Below are positions 32,824 to 41,798 of a stretch of DNA of 64,000 nt, in pieces. Location: contig CAYGPQ010000002.1 of NCBI GenBank assembly GCA_964351775.1, forward strand, positions 20,445 through 84,444, in the 5' to 3' direction. Position 1 is the stretch's first letter, and each line of letters starts with the position of its first letter. The notes beneath the pieces were generated by a model, which worked only from the letters and a program-made list of their open reading frames with translations, was not told the DNA's origin and did no database searches. The position numbers were made by a program, and so were the translations under genes. This DNA is from Kordia sp964351775 (GTDB taxonomy: Bacteria > Bacteroidota > Bacteroidia > Flavobacteriales > Flavobacteriaceae).

Positions 32824-35800
32824 ATGAAGTACAATTTCAACGAAATTGAAGCCAAATGGCAAAAATATTGGGCAGAAAACGGAACTTTTCACGCGGAAAA
32901 CAACTCCGAAAAACCAAAATATTACGTGCTCGACATGTTTCCATATCCATCAGGAGCCGGATTACACGTCGGTCATCCACTAGGCTACATTGCTTCAGAC
33001 ATTTACGCGCGGTACAAGCGTCACAAAGGATTCAACGTTTTGCATCCGCAAGGATATGATAGTTTCGGATTGCCCGCAGAACAATATGCAATTCAAACAG
33101 GACAGCATCCAAGAGATACAACTGAAATAAATATTGAAGGTTGTTTAGATAATAAAGGAAACATTTTAAGCAAGTATGTAAACTCAGATGGAACTATAAA
33201 AAATGCTGCCTTAATTGAAAAGAATAAAAAGGTTTCTATTGATGATGAAAATTATCAAAAAAATATTATTAAAGGATATAGAAAGCAATTAGATAAAATA
33301 GGTTTCTCGTTCGATTGGAGTAGAGAAGTTCGTACGTCAGATCCTGCGTATTACAAGTGGACGCAATGGATTTTCATCGAACTATTCAATTCTTGGTATA
33401 ACATTGAAACGGACAAAGCCGAACATATTGATACGTTGATCGCGAAATTTGCCAAATCAGGAAATGGAGATGTAAAAGCAATTTGTGATGATGATATCGC
33501 TGTTTTCACTTCCGTAGAATGGACTCGGTACGACTCGAAGACGCAACAAGAAATACTACTAAAATACAGATTAACATACTTAGCAGAAACAGAAGTCAAT
33601 TGGTGTCCGGCTTTAGGAACGGTTTTGGCAAATGACGAAATCATAAATGGTGTTTCAGAACGTGGTGGACATCCTGTTGTTCGTAAAAAAATGACACAAT
33701 GGAGCATGCGAATTTCTGCGTATGCACAACGCATGTTAGACGGTTTAGAAACGATTGATTGGCCACAACCTTTAAAAGACTCACAAACCAACTGGATTGG
33801 TCGCTCGCAAGGTGCAATGGTGAGTTTTAAAGTGGATGGACACGATGAAAAGATTGACGTTTTTACCACACGACCAGATACAATTTATGGTGTAAGTTTC
33901 ATGACGTTGGCACCTGAACACGAATTAGTAGCAAAAATAACCACTGCCGATCAAAAAGAAGCGGTAGAAACCTATAAAGATGCGACTTCCAAACGTAGCG
34001 AACGCGAACGTATGGCAGATGTAAAAACCATTTCAGGTGTATTTACAGGCGCGTACGCATTACATCCGTTTACAGGGGAAAAAGTGCAAATTTGGATTGG
34101 CGATTACGTATTGGCAAGTTACGGAACAGGTGCTGTCATGGCAGTTCCATGTGGCGATCAACGTGATTATGACTTTGCGAACCACTTTGGTTTAGATATT
34201 CCGAATATTTTTGAAAACGTTGATATTTCGGAAGAAGCATACAGCGACAAAGAAAATTCGGTGATTGCAAACTCAGATTTCCTAAACGGTTTGCCGTACA
34301 AAAAAGCGATGAAAACCGTCATTTACGAAATGGAAAAACGCGGTATTGGAAAAGGGAAAATCAACTATCGTTTGCGCGATGCGGTTTTCTCGCGTCAGCG
34401 CTATTGGGGCGAACCATTTCCAGTATATTATGTGGATGGAATGCCACAAATGATTGACGTACAACATTTGCCAATTACCTTACCAGAAGTGGAAAAATAC
34501 TTACCCACCGAAACAGGCGAACCACCATTAGGAAACGCAGATGTTTGGGCTTGGGATACCAATACAAATACCATAGTTTCTAATGACTTACTTGTCACTT
34601 CGAGCGCAGTCGAGAAGGAAGACAACGGAATTTACCCACTAGAACTCAACACCATGCCAGGTTGGGCAGGAAGTTCGTGGTATTTTTTCCGATATATGGA
34701 AAAAGAATTGCGAAAAGATAGTTTTGCAAGTGTAGACGCTTTAAAATATTGGGGAAATGTAGATTTATACATTGGTGGAAGCGAACACGCCACAGGACAT
34801 TTACTATACGCACGTTTTTGGACGAAATTCTTAAAAGACCGAGGGTTTGTCAATGTGGAAGAACCTTTCAAGAAATTGATTAACCAAGGAATGATTTTGG
34901 GGACGAGTGCTTTTGTGAATAGACTTTATACAATTCCACTTTCAGGAAAAAAATCTACTGGTAATTTTGAAGATTCAGCAAGTAGAGAGTTTTTCTCTTC
35001 AATTTATATAAGTAAAGACATAGTTGATCAAATCAATAATGATTCGCTTAATGTGGAATTACTTAAAAAAATTAACGATTTATTAAAAGAACAGATAATA
35101 GAAGCTAATCTAAAGATAACTGAAGGAGAAACTAAATATACTCAGCATGTTGATTTTAGATTCATTCCTTATCATGTTGATGTTTCATCTGTAAATGCTT
35201 CCGATGAATTAGATATCGAATCTTTTAGAAATTGGCGTGAAGATTATAAAGATGCTATTTTCATAGGTGAGAACGGAGAAATCATTGAAGGAGATAATGA
35301 TGTTTATAAAGTAGGTCGCGAAGTCGAAAAAATGTCGAAATCGAAATACAATGTGGTAAATCCTGATGAAATTTGTGAAGAATATGGGGCTGATAGTTTG
35401 CGTTTATTTGAAATGTTTCTCGGACCATTAGAACAAGCAAAACCCTGGAATACGGCAGGAATTTCAGGAGTTTTCAGCTTTTTAAAGAAACTTTGGAAAC
35501 TATATATTGACGACAACGGACTGAAAGTAACAGACGCTGCGCCAACGAAAGATAACTTAAAAACCTTGCACAAAACCATCAAAAAGGTAGAAGAAGACAT
35601 TGAAAACTTCTCGTTTAATACCTCGGTGAGTACGTTTATGATTTGTGTGAACGAATTGACAGCGCAAAAATGTTCTAGCAGAGAAATTCTAACACCGTTA
35701 ACGATCTTGATGTCGCCGTATGCGCCGCATATTGCAGAAGAATTGTGGGAACGTTTGGGCAATACGAGTTCCATCGCGACAGCGGAATTCCCACTATTTG

Positions 35801-36009
35801 ATGCGAAACATTTGGTAGAAAGCTCCAAAGAATATCCAGTTTCGTTCAACGGAAAAACACGTTTCAAAATAGAGTTATCATTAGACCTTTCGAAAGAGGA
35901 AATAGAAAAAATCATCCTCGAAGACGAACGTACAAAAACACAATTAGACGGAAGAACTCCTAAAAAAGTAATTGTAGTTCCGGGAAAAATCATTAATATC
36001 GTAGGATAA
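32824..36009 (+). CDS. leuS: Leucyl-tRNA synthetase, enlarged by insertions
   Basis: This 1061-residue class I synthetase charges tRNA-Leu. The HIGH-type motif is PYPSGAGLHVGHP, the editing domain has TTRPDTIYG and GTGAVMAVP, and KMSKSKYN is present. From memory, flavobacterial LeuS is roughly 930-960 residues. The extra length lies in a segment at about residues 106-149 (33139-33270), one at about 701-778 (34925-35157), and a short run at 590-599 that matches an intergenic repeat motif. The first two are more A/T-rich than their flanks. Both catalytic motifs are intact and the frame is unbroken, so it should be functional. A spacer-less start at 32800 would lie inside the promoter. Confidence 0.95.
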   Translation: MKYNFNEIEAKWQKYWAENGTFHAENNSEKPKYYVLDMFPYPSGAGLHVGHPLGYIASDIYARYKRHKGFNVLHPQGYDSFGLPAEQYAIQTGQHPRDTTEINIEGCLDNKGNILSKYVNSDGTIKNAALIEKNKKVSIDDENYQKNIIKGYRKQLDKIGFSFDWSREVRTSDPAYYKWTQWIFIELFNSWYNIETDKAEHIDTLIAKFAKSGNGDVKAICDDDIAVFTSVEWTRYDSKTQQEILLKYRLTYLAETEVNWCPALGTVLANDEIINGVSERGGHPVVRKKMTQWSMRISAYAQRMLDGLETIDWPQPLKDSQTNWIGRSQGAMVSFKVDGHDEKIDVFTTRPDTIYGVSFMTLAPEHELVAKITTADQKEAVETYKDATSKRSERERMADVKTISGVFTGAYALHPFTGEKVQIWIGDYVLASYGTGAVMAVPCGDQRDYDFANHFGLDIPNIFENVDISEEAYSDKENSVIANSDFLNGLPYKKAMKTVIYEMEKRGIGKGKINYRLRDAVFSRQRYWGEPFPVYYVDGMPQMIDVQHLPITLPEVEKYLPTETGEPPLGNADVWAWDTNTNTIVSNDLLVTSSAVEKEDNGIYPLELNTMPGWAGSSWYFFRYMEKELRKDSFASVDALKYWGNVDLYIGGSEHATGHLLYARFWTKFLKDRGFVNVEEPFKKLINQGMILGTSAFVNRLYTIPLSGKKSTGNFEDSASREFFSSIYISKDIVDQINNDSLNVELLKKINDLLKEQIIEANLKITEGETKYTQHVDFRFIPYHVDVSSVNASDELDIESFRNWREDYKDAIFIGENGEIIEGDNDVYKVGREVEKMSKSKYNVVNPDEICEEYGADSLRLFEMFLGPLEQAKPWNTAGISGVFSFLKKLWKLYIDDNGLKVTDAAPTKDNLKTLHKTIKKVEEDIENFSFNTSVSTFMICVNELTAQKCSSREILTPLTILMSPYAPHIAEELWERLGNTSSIATAEFPLFDAKHLVESSKEYPVSFNGKTRFKIELSLDLSKEEIEKIILEDERTKTQLDGRTPKKVIVVPGKIINIVG

Positions 36010-36031
36010 AATTCTACTTAAGAAACTCAGT

Positions 36032-36610
36032 ATGAAAAAAATAGTCTTTTTACTAGCGGTTATATGTATGTCTTCATGTATGGCACAAAAACAGCAGAAA
36101 GAGCGTGCAAATAAAAATGCGGAAGACAAAGAATTTCCAACTACGTATGCGTTTCCCAAAGAATATGTTGGTACGTATGCAGGAAACTTAAATGTAGCAG
36201 ACGCTTCTGGCGTGTTGCAAAATGTGCCGATGGAAATAATTATTGCGCCAACAGAAGACCCTAAAAAGTTTTCATATACACTTGCATATATTGTAAGTAA
36301 GAAAAGAGATGAGCGTGAGTATACATTAATTGTGGTTGATCCTGAAAAAGGATGGTACGATTTAGATGAAAATAATGGCATTGTATTGAGAGCAAATTAC
36401 ATGCGACAAACCTTATTTAGTACGTTTGAAGTCAATAATAGAATCCTAAATAGTAGTGTAGAGTTTAAAAATGATGGACGTGTATTATTTAATATCATTG
36501 TGACTGAAAAAGCAAATCCGAGACAAACGGGAGATGAAAAAAGACCCGTAACGAGTTACCATGCTACCGTCATTCAAAAAGCGGCACTACGAAAAGTAGA
36601 GCGCGAATAA
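36032..36610 (+). CDS. Hypothetical lipoprotein
   Basis: This 192-residue protein has a lipoprotein signal (ICMSSC, C16) followed by a Lys/Gln/Asn-rich linker. The domain from residue 38 is beta-rich (EYVGTYAGNLNV, ILNSSVEFKNDGRVLFNIIV), suggesting a small lipocalin- or calycin-like barrel. This is only an impression. It follows leuS by 22 bases and may be transcribed with it. A terminator closes the unit. Confidence 0.75.
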   Translation: MKKIVFLLAVICMSSCMAQKQQKERANKNAEDKEFPTTYAFPKEYVGTYAGNLNVADASGVLQNVPMEIIIAPTEDPKKFSYTLAYIVSKKRDEREYTLIVVDPEKGWYDLDENNGIVLRANYMRQTLFSTFEVNNRILNSSVEFKNDGRVLFNIIVTEKANPRQTGDEKRPVTSYHATVIQKAALRKVERE

Positions 36611-36637
36611 CAACTGACAAAAATTCAGCTATTTAAT

Positions 36638-36663
36638 AACCTCGCTCATTTGGCGAGGTTTTT
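36638..36663 (+). terminator. Intrinsic terminator after leuS/lipoprotein
   Basis: AACCTCGC (36638-36645) pairs with GCGAGGTT (36653-36660), 7-nt loop, then T. Confidence 0.85.
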
Positions 36664-36695
36664 GTATTTTAGAGAATATATAAAATAAAAAAAAT

Positions 36696-37391
36696 ATGTT
36701 TTCAAGTGGATATATGCTATTAGCGGGCGCAATAATGTTAATCAGTATGTTTGTGAGTTCCAAACTCAAAAGCAAATTTGCACAGTATTCTAAAGTGCAA
36801 TTACGCAATGGCATGAGCGGCGCAGAGATTGCAAAAAAAATGCTCTCCGATCACGGAATCAGAGATGTAAAAGTGATCTCAACACCGGGAATGTTAACCG
36901 ATCATTACAATCCTCAAAACAAAACGGTGAATTTAAGTGAAGGTGTTTTTAATCAGCGAAATGCCGCCGCCGCCGCCGTTGCTGCACATGAAGTTGGACA
37001 TGCAGTACAGCATGCAAAGGCGTATAAGTGGTTGCAAATGCGATCGAAGTTAGTGCCAATAGTAAGTATTGCCTCTAAATTTTCGCAATGGGTTATCTTT
37101 GGTGGAATTGCCTTAATGGCGAGTCAAGGAGCTGGATTAGGGCAAAATATATTAATTATTGGATTGATTATGTTTGCTACTGGAACCGCTTTTAGCTTTG
37201 TAACACTTCCTGTAGAATATGACGCAAGTAACAGAGCGTTGCTTTGGTTGAAAAATAAAAACATGGTGTCGCAAGAAGAATTTGCAGGTGCACAAGACGC
37301 GCTAAAATGGGCAGCACGAACGTATGTGGTTGCCGCGCTTGGTTCACTCGCAACTTTATTATACTTCATGAAATATTTGAATAGGAGATAG
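36696..37391 (+). CDS. Zinc metallopeptidase of the YugP type
   Basis: This 231-residue membrane protein has an N-terminal helix and the zinc motif HEVGHAVQHA (first His near residue 98). Three more hydrophobic helices follow, and VEYDASNRAL supplies the third zinc ligand. This is the zinc metallopeptidase 2 / YugP family. Substrates are unknown; a role in membrane-protein quality control is suggested by analogy with HtpX. A GCC-repeat run just before the motif encodes five alanines. Confidence 0.9.
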   Translation: MFSSGYMLLAGAIMLISMFVSSKLKSKFAQYSKVQLRNGMSGAEIAKKMLSDHGIRDVKVISTPGMLTDHYNPQNKTVNLSEGVFNQRNAAAAAVAAHEVGHAVQHAKAYKWLQMRSKLVPIVSIASKFSQWVIFGGIALMASQGAGLGQNILIIGLIMFATGTAFSFVTLPVEYDASNRALLWLKNKNMVSQEEFAGAQDALKWAARTYVVAALGSLATLLYFMKYLNRR

Positions 37392-37410
37392 CTTCTAAAT
37401 GAGAAATATA

Positions 37411-37444
37411 AAAAATCCGAATGTTGTAGCATTCGGATTTTTTT
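37411..37444. terminator. Bidirectional terminator between convergent genes
   Basis: A 13-bp perfect stem (37411-37423 with 37430-37442) has a 6-nt loop and T runs on both strands. It serves the peptidase and the leftward Lrp gene. Confidence 0.88.
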
Positions 37445-37458
37445 AGTTTGTTTATTTT

Positions 37459-37929
37459 TTAAACCTTAATCTGTCGATCAATTTGTTGATTTAGTGAAAT
37501 AAACGTTTCTGTGCGTGAAACGCCTTTGATCGCTTGAATTTTATGATTTAAAATGTGCATCAGATGTTCGTTGTCTTTACAGAGAATTTTAATCAAAAGT
37601 GACCAATTTCCGGTGGTATAATGACTTTCCATCACTTCAGGAATTTGCTCCAATTCTTTTACTGCATCCGGATTTCGCATGGCTTTGTCCAAATACACGC
37701 CAATAAACGCCATCGTTTTATAGCCTAATATTTTTGGGTTGATGACAAATTTTGAACCTACAATTAATTTAGCATCTTCCAGTTTTCGCAAACGTTGATG
37801 TACGGCTGCACCCGAAATTCCAATCGTTCGTGCAATGCTCAAAATAGGAGTACGAGCGTCTTCCATAAGCGCACGAAGAATTTGCTTGTCAATTCCGTCA
37901 ATTTCGATTTGTTGATTAATCACTTTCAT
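37459..37929 (-). CDS. Lrp/AsnC family transcriptional regulator
   Basis: This 156-residue protein starts at ATG 37929 (MKVINQQIEIDGIDKQIL); the longer frame upstream has no family similarity. The N-terminal winged helix (IARTIGISGAAVHQRLRKLEDAKLI) is followed by the RAM/AsnC ligand-binding domain (VMESHYTTGNWSLLIKI). Such regulators sense amino acids. The saccharopine dehydrogenase-like gene lies next upstream on the same strand, so a link to lysine metabolism is possible but not shown. Confidence 0.93.
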   Translation of the reverse strand: MKVINQQIEIDGIDKQILRALMEDARTPILSIARTIGISGAAVHQRLRKLEDAKLIVGSKFVINPKILGYKTMAFIGVYLDKAMRNPDAVKELEQIPEVMESHYTTGNWSLLIKILCKDNEHLMHILNHKIQAIKGVSRTETFISLNQQIDRQIKV

Positions 37930-38182
37930 AAGTGCTAAAAATTTTAGATAAATACGTAGCGTCACTTTGAGTAAAATGCTATCATTTTGACTAAAAAAGG
38001 ATAGCATTATGTATCGAGAAGTCACTAGTCATGTATCAAATGAAAGTCAAAATTAGATGTTTTTATTCAAATTTTAATCGAAAAACAAGTATTAAAACAA
38101 AATTGACAGTTTTTATGAAGATTCACTTTAGAATTGAAAAAAACATCAATCAAAAATCGTTAATCGTAATTCAAAAGTCATC

Positions 38183-39547
38183 TTACATATTTGCAGGATC
38201 ATAGCCAAAATACGGAACTTCTATTTCGTGAAAAGCAATGCCATGTTTTTCTAATTCTTTTAAAATAGGCATGTACACTTCTTTCATAATGGGTAATTGA
38301 ACTCCAGGCGTTGTAATTTCGCCATTTAATATTTTTAACGCAGCGATTGCGACTGGTAAACCCACCGTTTTTGCCATTGCCGTATAAGTTTGATCTTCGC
38401 CAAGAATCACCAGTTTTGAATCAATTTGATGCTTTTTGCCGTCTTTTTCATAGCCAAATTTGTGGTACATTACAATCATGTCTTTATCTTCTGGCGCAAG
38501 TGTCCAACTATCCATCAATATCTTTTGAAGAATTTGTGCAGGTGTTGCATTTTCTAATTCCACTTTTTTGTGGGCATTAAAAATATCCAATTCTAGTAAC
38601 TTTTCCCAAAGCGTATCATCTTGATCGATCTTAAGACTGTGGCGCAATTTTAGTTCCACAGAATCTGTTGGGCTGTATGGCAAGAATGAATTTACAAAGT
38701 CGCGGTAACTCATGTCGGCAGAATTTTCAATAGTATAACTATCATCTGTCATTCCTAAAATGACAAACATTTGCCATGCTCTTGAGAATCCAACTCTTCG
38801 GATGGTTCCTCTGTATAGTGTTAAAATATCGTCTAATCCGTATACGCTTCTATACTTTAAAGAATCTCGGTTTGCATACGCTTCAAATTTTCCATAGCCT
38901 TCAACGCTCAAAAATTCGGTTCTGCGGAACAATCGGTGATATGGAATGTATTTATACGTTCCTTCTTGAATAAATTTTGCTGTACCACCTTGTCCAGCCA
39001 TCACAACGTTTCTAGGGTTCCACGTAAATTTATAGTTCCATAAATTGGTATCACTTTCGGGTGCGACCAATCCGCCAGTAAATGATTCAAATAAAATCAT
39101 TTCTCCGCCGTTATCGCGAATACGATCAATCACCACCATCGCACTCATGTGGTCAAGTCCTGGATCAACGCCAATTTCGTTCATGAAAACCAATCCTTTT
39201 TCTTTCACGGCTTCGTCTAGCGCTTGCATTTCGTTACTGATGTAAGAAGCGGTGACCATATTTTTTCCATATTGAACACAGTCTTTTGCGACTTCAATAT
39301 GAAAGCGTGCTGGAAGCATTGAAATCACAATAGCGGCTTTTTCAATGGCTTTTTTTCGATTTTCTTCATTGAAAACATCTAAGAAAATTGCAGAAGCATT
39401 TGGATGCTCGCCAATCAGTTTTTTTGCGTTTTCAATGTTGATATCTCCAACAGTTATATGTAAATTTTCAGTTTGACTTTTATCTAAAAAATATTTGATG
39501 AGGTAGGAAGAAGATTTTCCAGCACCAATAATTAAAATGTTTCGCAT
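38183..39547 (-). CDS. Saccharopine dehydrogenase family protein
   Basis: This 454-residue protein has an N-terminal Rossmann fold (ILIIGAGKSSSYLIKYF) and the EIGVDPGLDHMSA and FTGGLVAPESDTNLWNYKFTWNPRNVV blocks of the saccharopine dehydrogenase (glutamate-forming, Lys9-like) family. The enzyme would interconvert saccharopine and aminoadipate semialdehyde plus glutamate, i.e. lysine breakdown. The exact substrate cannot be fixed from sequence. It is leftward, in front of the Lrp-type regulator. Confidence 0.88.
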   Translation of the reverse strand: MRNILIIGAGKSSSYLIKYFLDKSQTENLHITVGDINIENAKKLIGEHPNASAIFLDVFNEENRKKAIEKAAIVISMLPARFHIEVAKDCVQYGKNMVTASYISNEMQALDEAVKEKGLVFMNEIGVDPGLDHMSAMVVIDRIRDNGGEMILFESFTGGLVAPESDTNLWNYKFTWNPRNVVMAGQGGTAKFIQEGTYKYIPYHRLFRRTEFLSVEGYGKFEAYANRDSLKYRSVYGLDDILTLYRGTIRRVGFSRAWQMFVILGMTDDSYTIENSADMSYRDFVNSFLPYSPTDSVELKLRHSLKIDQDDTLWEKLLELDIFNAHKKVELENATPAQILQKILMDSWTLAPEDKDMIVMYHKFGYEKDGKKHQIDSKLVILGEDQTYTAMAKTVGLPVAIAALKILNGEITTPGVQLPIMKEVYMPILKELEKHGIAFHEIEVPYFGYDPANM

Positions 39548-39638
39548 AAGTTAGTTTTGTTGCGTAATTTTGTAAAAAAGACAAATATAACACGAATGAA
39601 TCAAATTGTTACATTTATAAAAATAACTTCACAAGTTT

Positions 39639-40037
39639 ATGAGAAAAAAAATTCTAATCACGGGCGCAATTATAGGTTGCTTGGCTGTAATTTTGGGTGC
39701 ATTTGGTGCACATGCGCTTAAAAGTATACTAACCGTTGATCAAATTGCTTCTTTTGAAACGGGCGTTCGGTATCAAATGTATCATGCGTTATTGTTACTA
39801 TTTGTTGGGAGCACAGGGTATATTTCAGCGAAAGCGCAAAAATTACTATTCGTATTTATTTTATGGGGAATCATTTTATTTTCAGGGTCAATTTATTTAT
39901 TGGCGACAAACGATGTGACTGCTTTTAATTTTAAAGTCATCGGATTCATTACACCCATCGGAGGAACTTTGCTAATTGTTGGATGGTTGATTCTTATTGC
40001 GAACTTTTTTAAGTTAAAAACGGATAAAATCGCTTAA
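39639..40037 (+). CDS. DUF423 small membrane protein
   Basis: This 132-residue protein has four predicted transmembrane helices and the DUF423 signature GAFGAHALKSIL...FETGVRYQMYHALLLLF near the N terminus. The function of the family is unknown. It starts divergently from the saccharopine dehydrogenase-like gene across a 91-base spacer. Confidence 0.92.
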   Translation: MRKKILITGAIIGCLAVILGAFGAHALKSILTVDQIASFETGVRYQMYHALLLLFVGSTGYISAKAQKLLFVFILWGIILFSGSIYLLATNDVTAFNFKVIGFITPIGGTLLIVGWLILIANFFKLKTDKIA

Positions 40038-40040
40038 AAA

Positions 40041-40071
40041 TCTGATATATATAAAAATATTTATACTTTTG
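40041..40071 (+). promoter_or_regulatory. Probable pckA promoter
   Basis: TACTTTTG (40064-40071) matches TAnnTTTG, with a weak TCTG 19 bases upstream. It is 34 bases before the pckA ATG. Confidence 0.5.
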
Positions 40072-40105
40072 CGCTTTACAAAAAACACAACAAGAGTTAA
40101 AAGTT

Positions 40106-41704
40106 ATGACGAATAACACCTTCTCAACGAAAACGATTTCGTTAAATCAATACGGAATCAAAAATGCTAAAGTGCATTATCAACTCTCCTCGGATGAACT
40201 TCATGAAGAAACGATAGACAAGGGACAAGGAGTTGAAACTTCTTTAGGAGCAATTACTGTAAATACAGGAGAGTTTACTGGAAGATCGCCGAAAGACAGA
40301 TTTATCGTAAAAGATAGTATTACAGAAGACAAAGTTTGGTGGGGAAACATCAACATTCCTTTTGAGCCAGCTGCCTTTGATAAGTTGTATGATAAAGTGG
40401 TTGACTATTTATCAGAAAAAGAAATTTATGTGCGTGACTCGTATGCGTGTGCAGATGAAAATTACAAGCTAAACATCCGAGTGATTAATGAGTATCCTTG
40501 GAGTAATATGTTTGCGTATAATATGTTTTTGCGCCCTACGGAAGCAGAATTGGAAGGTTTTAAAGAAGAATGGTTAGTGGTAAACGCACCAGGATTTATG
40601 GCAAACCCAGAAGTTGACGGAACGCGTCAGCACAATTTTGCTATTTTAAACTTTGAAAAGAAAATTGCTTTAATTGGCGGAACAGGCTATACAGGAGAAA
40701 TTAAGAAAGGAATTTTCTCCGCGTTGAACTTTGTGCTGCCAGTGTTTAAAAACACTTTACCAATGCACTGTAGTGCGAATGTTGGAGAAAGTGGTGATAC
40801 CGCAATCTTTTTTGGACTCTCAGGAACTGGAAAAACAACGTTGTCTGCAGATCCAGATCGTAAGTTGATCGGTGATGATGAACACGGTTGGACCAATGAA
40901 AATACCGTTTTTAACTTCGAAGGTGGTTGCTATGCAAAAGTGATTGACTTAAGCGAAGAAAAAGAACCAGAGATTTATCATGCTATTAAAAAAGGAGCAA
41001 TTCTTGAAAATGTAGTGTTAGATGAAAATAAAAATGTTGATTTTGCCGATACTTCTATTACACAAAATACACGTGTAAGTTATCCAATTTACCATATTGA
41101 TAATATCCAAGAACCATCCATCGGGAAAAATCCTAAAAATATATTTTTCTTAACCGCAGATGCTTTTGGTGTCTTACCTCCAATTTCAAAACTAACACCA
41201 GGACAAGCAGCATATCACTTTATTTCAGGATATACAGCTAAAGTTGCAGGAACGGAAGCAGGAATTACAGAGCCAGTACCAAGTTTTTCTGCTTGTTTTG
41301 GTGCACCTTTTATGCCGTTACATCCAACAAAGTATGCTGAAATGTTAAGCAAAAAAATGCAAGAAGCTGGCGTAAATGTTTGGTTGATTAATACTGGTTG
41401 GACTGGCGGACCTTACGGAACAGGAAGACGCATGAAATTGAAATATACCCGCGAAATGATTAGTGCAGCCTTAGAAGGTGATTTAGATACGGTAGATTTT
41501 CATACACATCCAGTGTTTGGATTGGCAATTCCAAAAAGTTGTCCTAATGTGCCAAGTGAGGTGCTAAATCCTATTGATACATGGGCAGATAAAGATGCTT
41601 ACAATACAAAAGCTTTACAGCTTTCAAATTCATTCAAGAAAAACTTTGCACAGTTTGAGACCTATGCAAATGAAGAGATTATGGCTGGTGGCCCAATAAG
41701 CTAA
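40106..41704 (+). CDS. pckA: Phosphoenolpyruvate carboxykinase (ATP)
   Basis: This 532-residue gluconeogenic enzyme converts oxaloacetate and ATP to PEP, ADP and CO2. The P-loop GLSGTGKTT (G237-T245), the kinase-2-like LIGDDEHGW, the N-terminal TGRSPKDRFIV and the C-terminal INTGWTGGPYGTGRRMKLKYTR blocks are all intact. The length is that of the ATP-type enzyme. It is a single gene between a promoter and a strong terminator. Confidence 0.97.
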   Translation: MTNNTFSTKTISLNQYGIKNAKVHYQLSSDELHEETIDKGQGVETSLGAITVNTGEFTGRSPKDRFIVKDSITEDKVWWGNINIPFEPAAFDKLYDKVVDYLSEKEIYVRDSYACADENYKLNIRVINEYPWSNMFAYNMFLRPTEAELEGFKEEWLVVNAPGFMANPEVDGTRQHNFAILNFEKKIALIGGTGYTGEIKKGIFSALNFVLPVFKNTLPMHCSANVGESGDTAIFFGLSGTGKTTLSADPDRKLIGDDEHGWTNENTVFNFEGGCYAKVIDLSEEKEPEIYHAIKKGAILENVVLDENKNVDFADTSITQNTRVSYPIYHIDNIQEPSIGKNPKNIFFLTADAFGVLPPISKLTPGQAAYHFISGYTAKVAGTEAGITEPVPSFSACFGAPFMPLHPTKYAEMLSKKMQEAGVNVWLINTGWTGGPYGTGRRMKLKYTREMISAALEGDLDTVDFHTHPVFGLAIPKSCPNVPSEVLNPIDTWADKDAYNTKALQLSNSFKKNFAQFETYANEEIMAGGPIS

Positions 41705-41738
41705 CAGCAAAAGTAATTACATAACCAACTCAAAAACG

Positions 41739-41773
41739 AAAAAGCGTGTATCTGTAAGGATACACGCTTTTTT
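41739..41773. terminator. Terminator of pckA
   Basis: A 14-bp perfect stem AAAAAGCGTGTATC (41739-41752) pairs with 41759-41772 across a 6-nt loop. T runs on both sides mean it can also serve the convergent hemD. Confidence 0.9.
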
Positions 41774-41798
41774 AATATTTATATAATAAAAAAGGTAG

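Noticed and set aside
35304..35993. A 229-residue minus-strand open frame inside leuS.
   Set aside because: It is antisense to a strongly conserved synthetase region and shows no family features.
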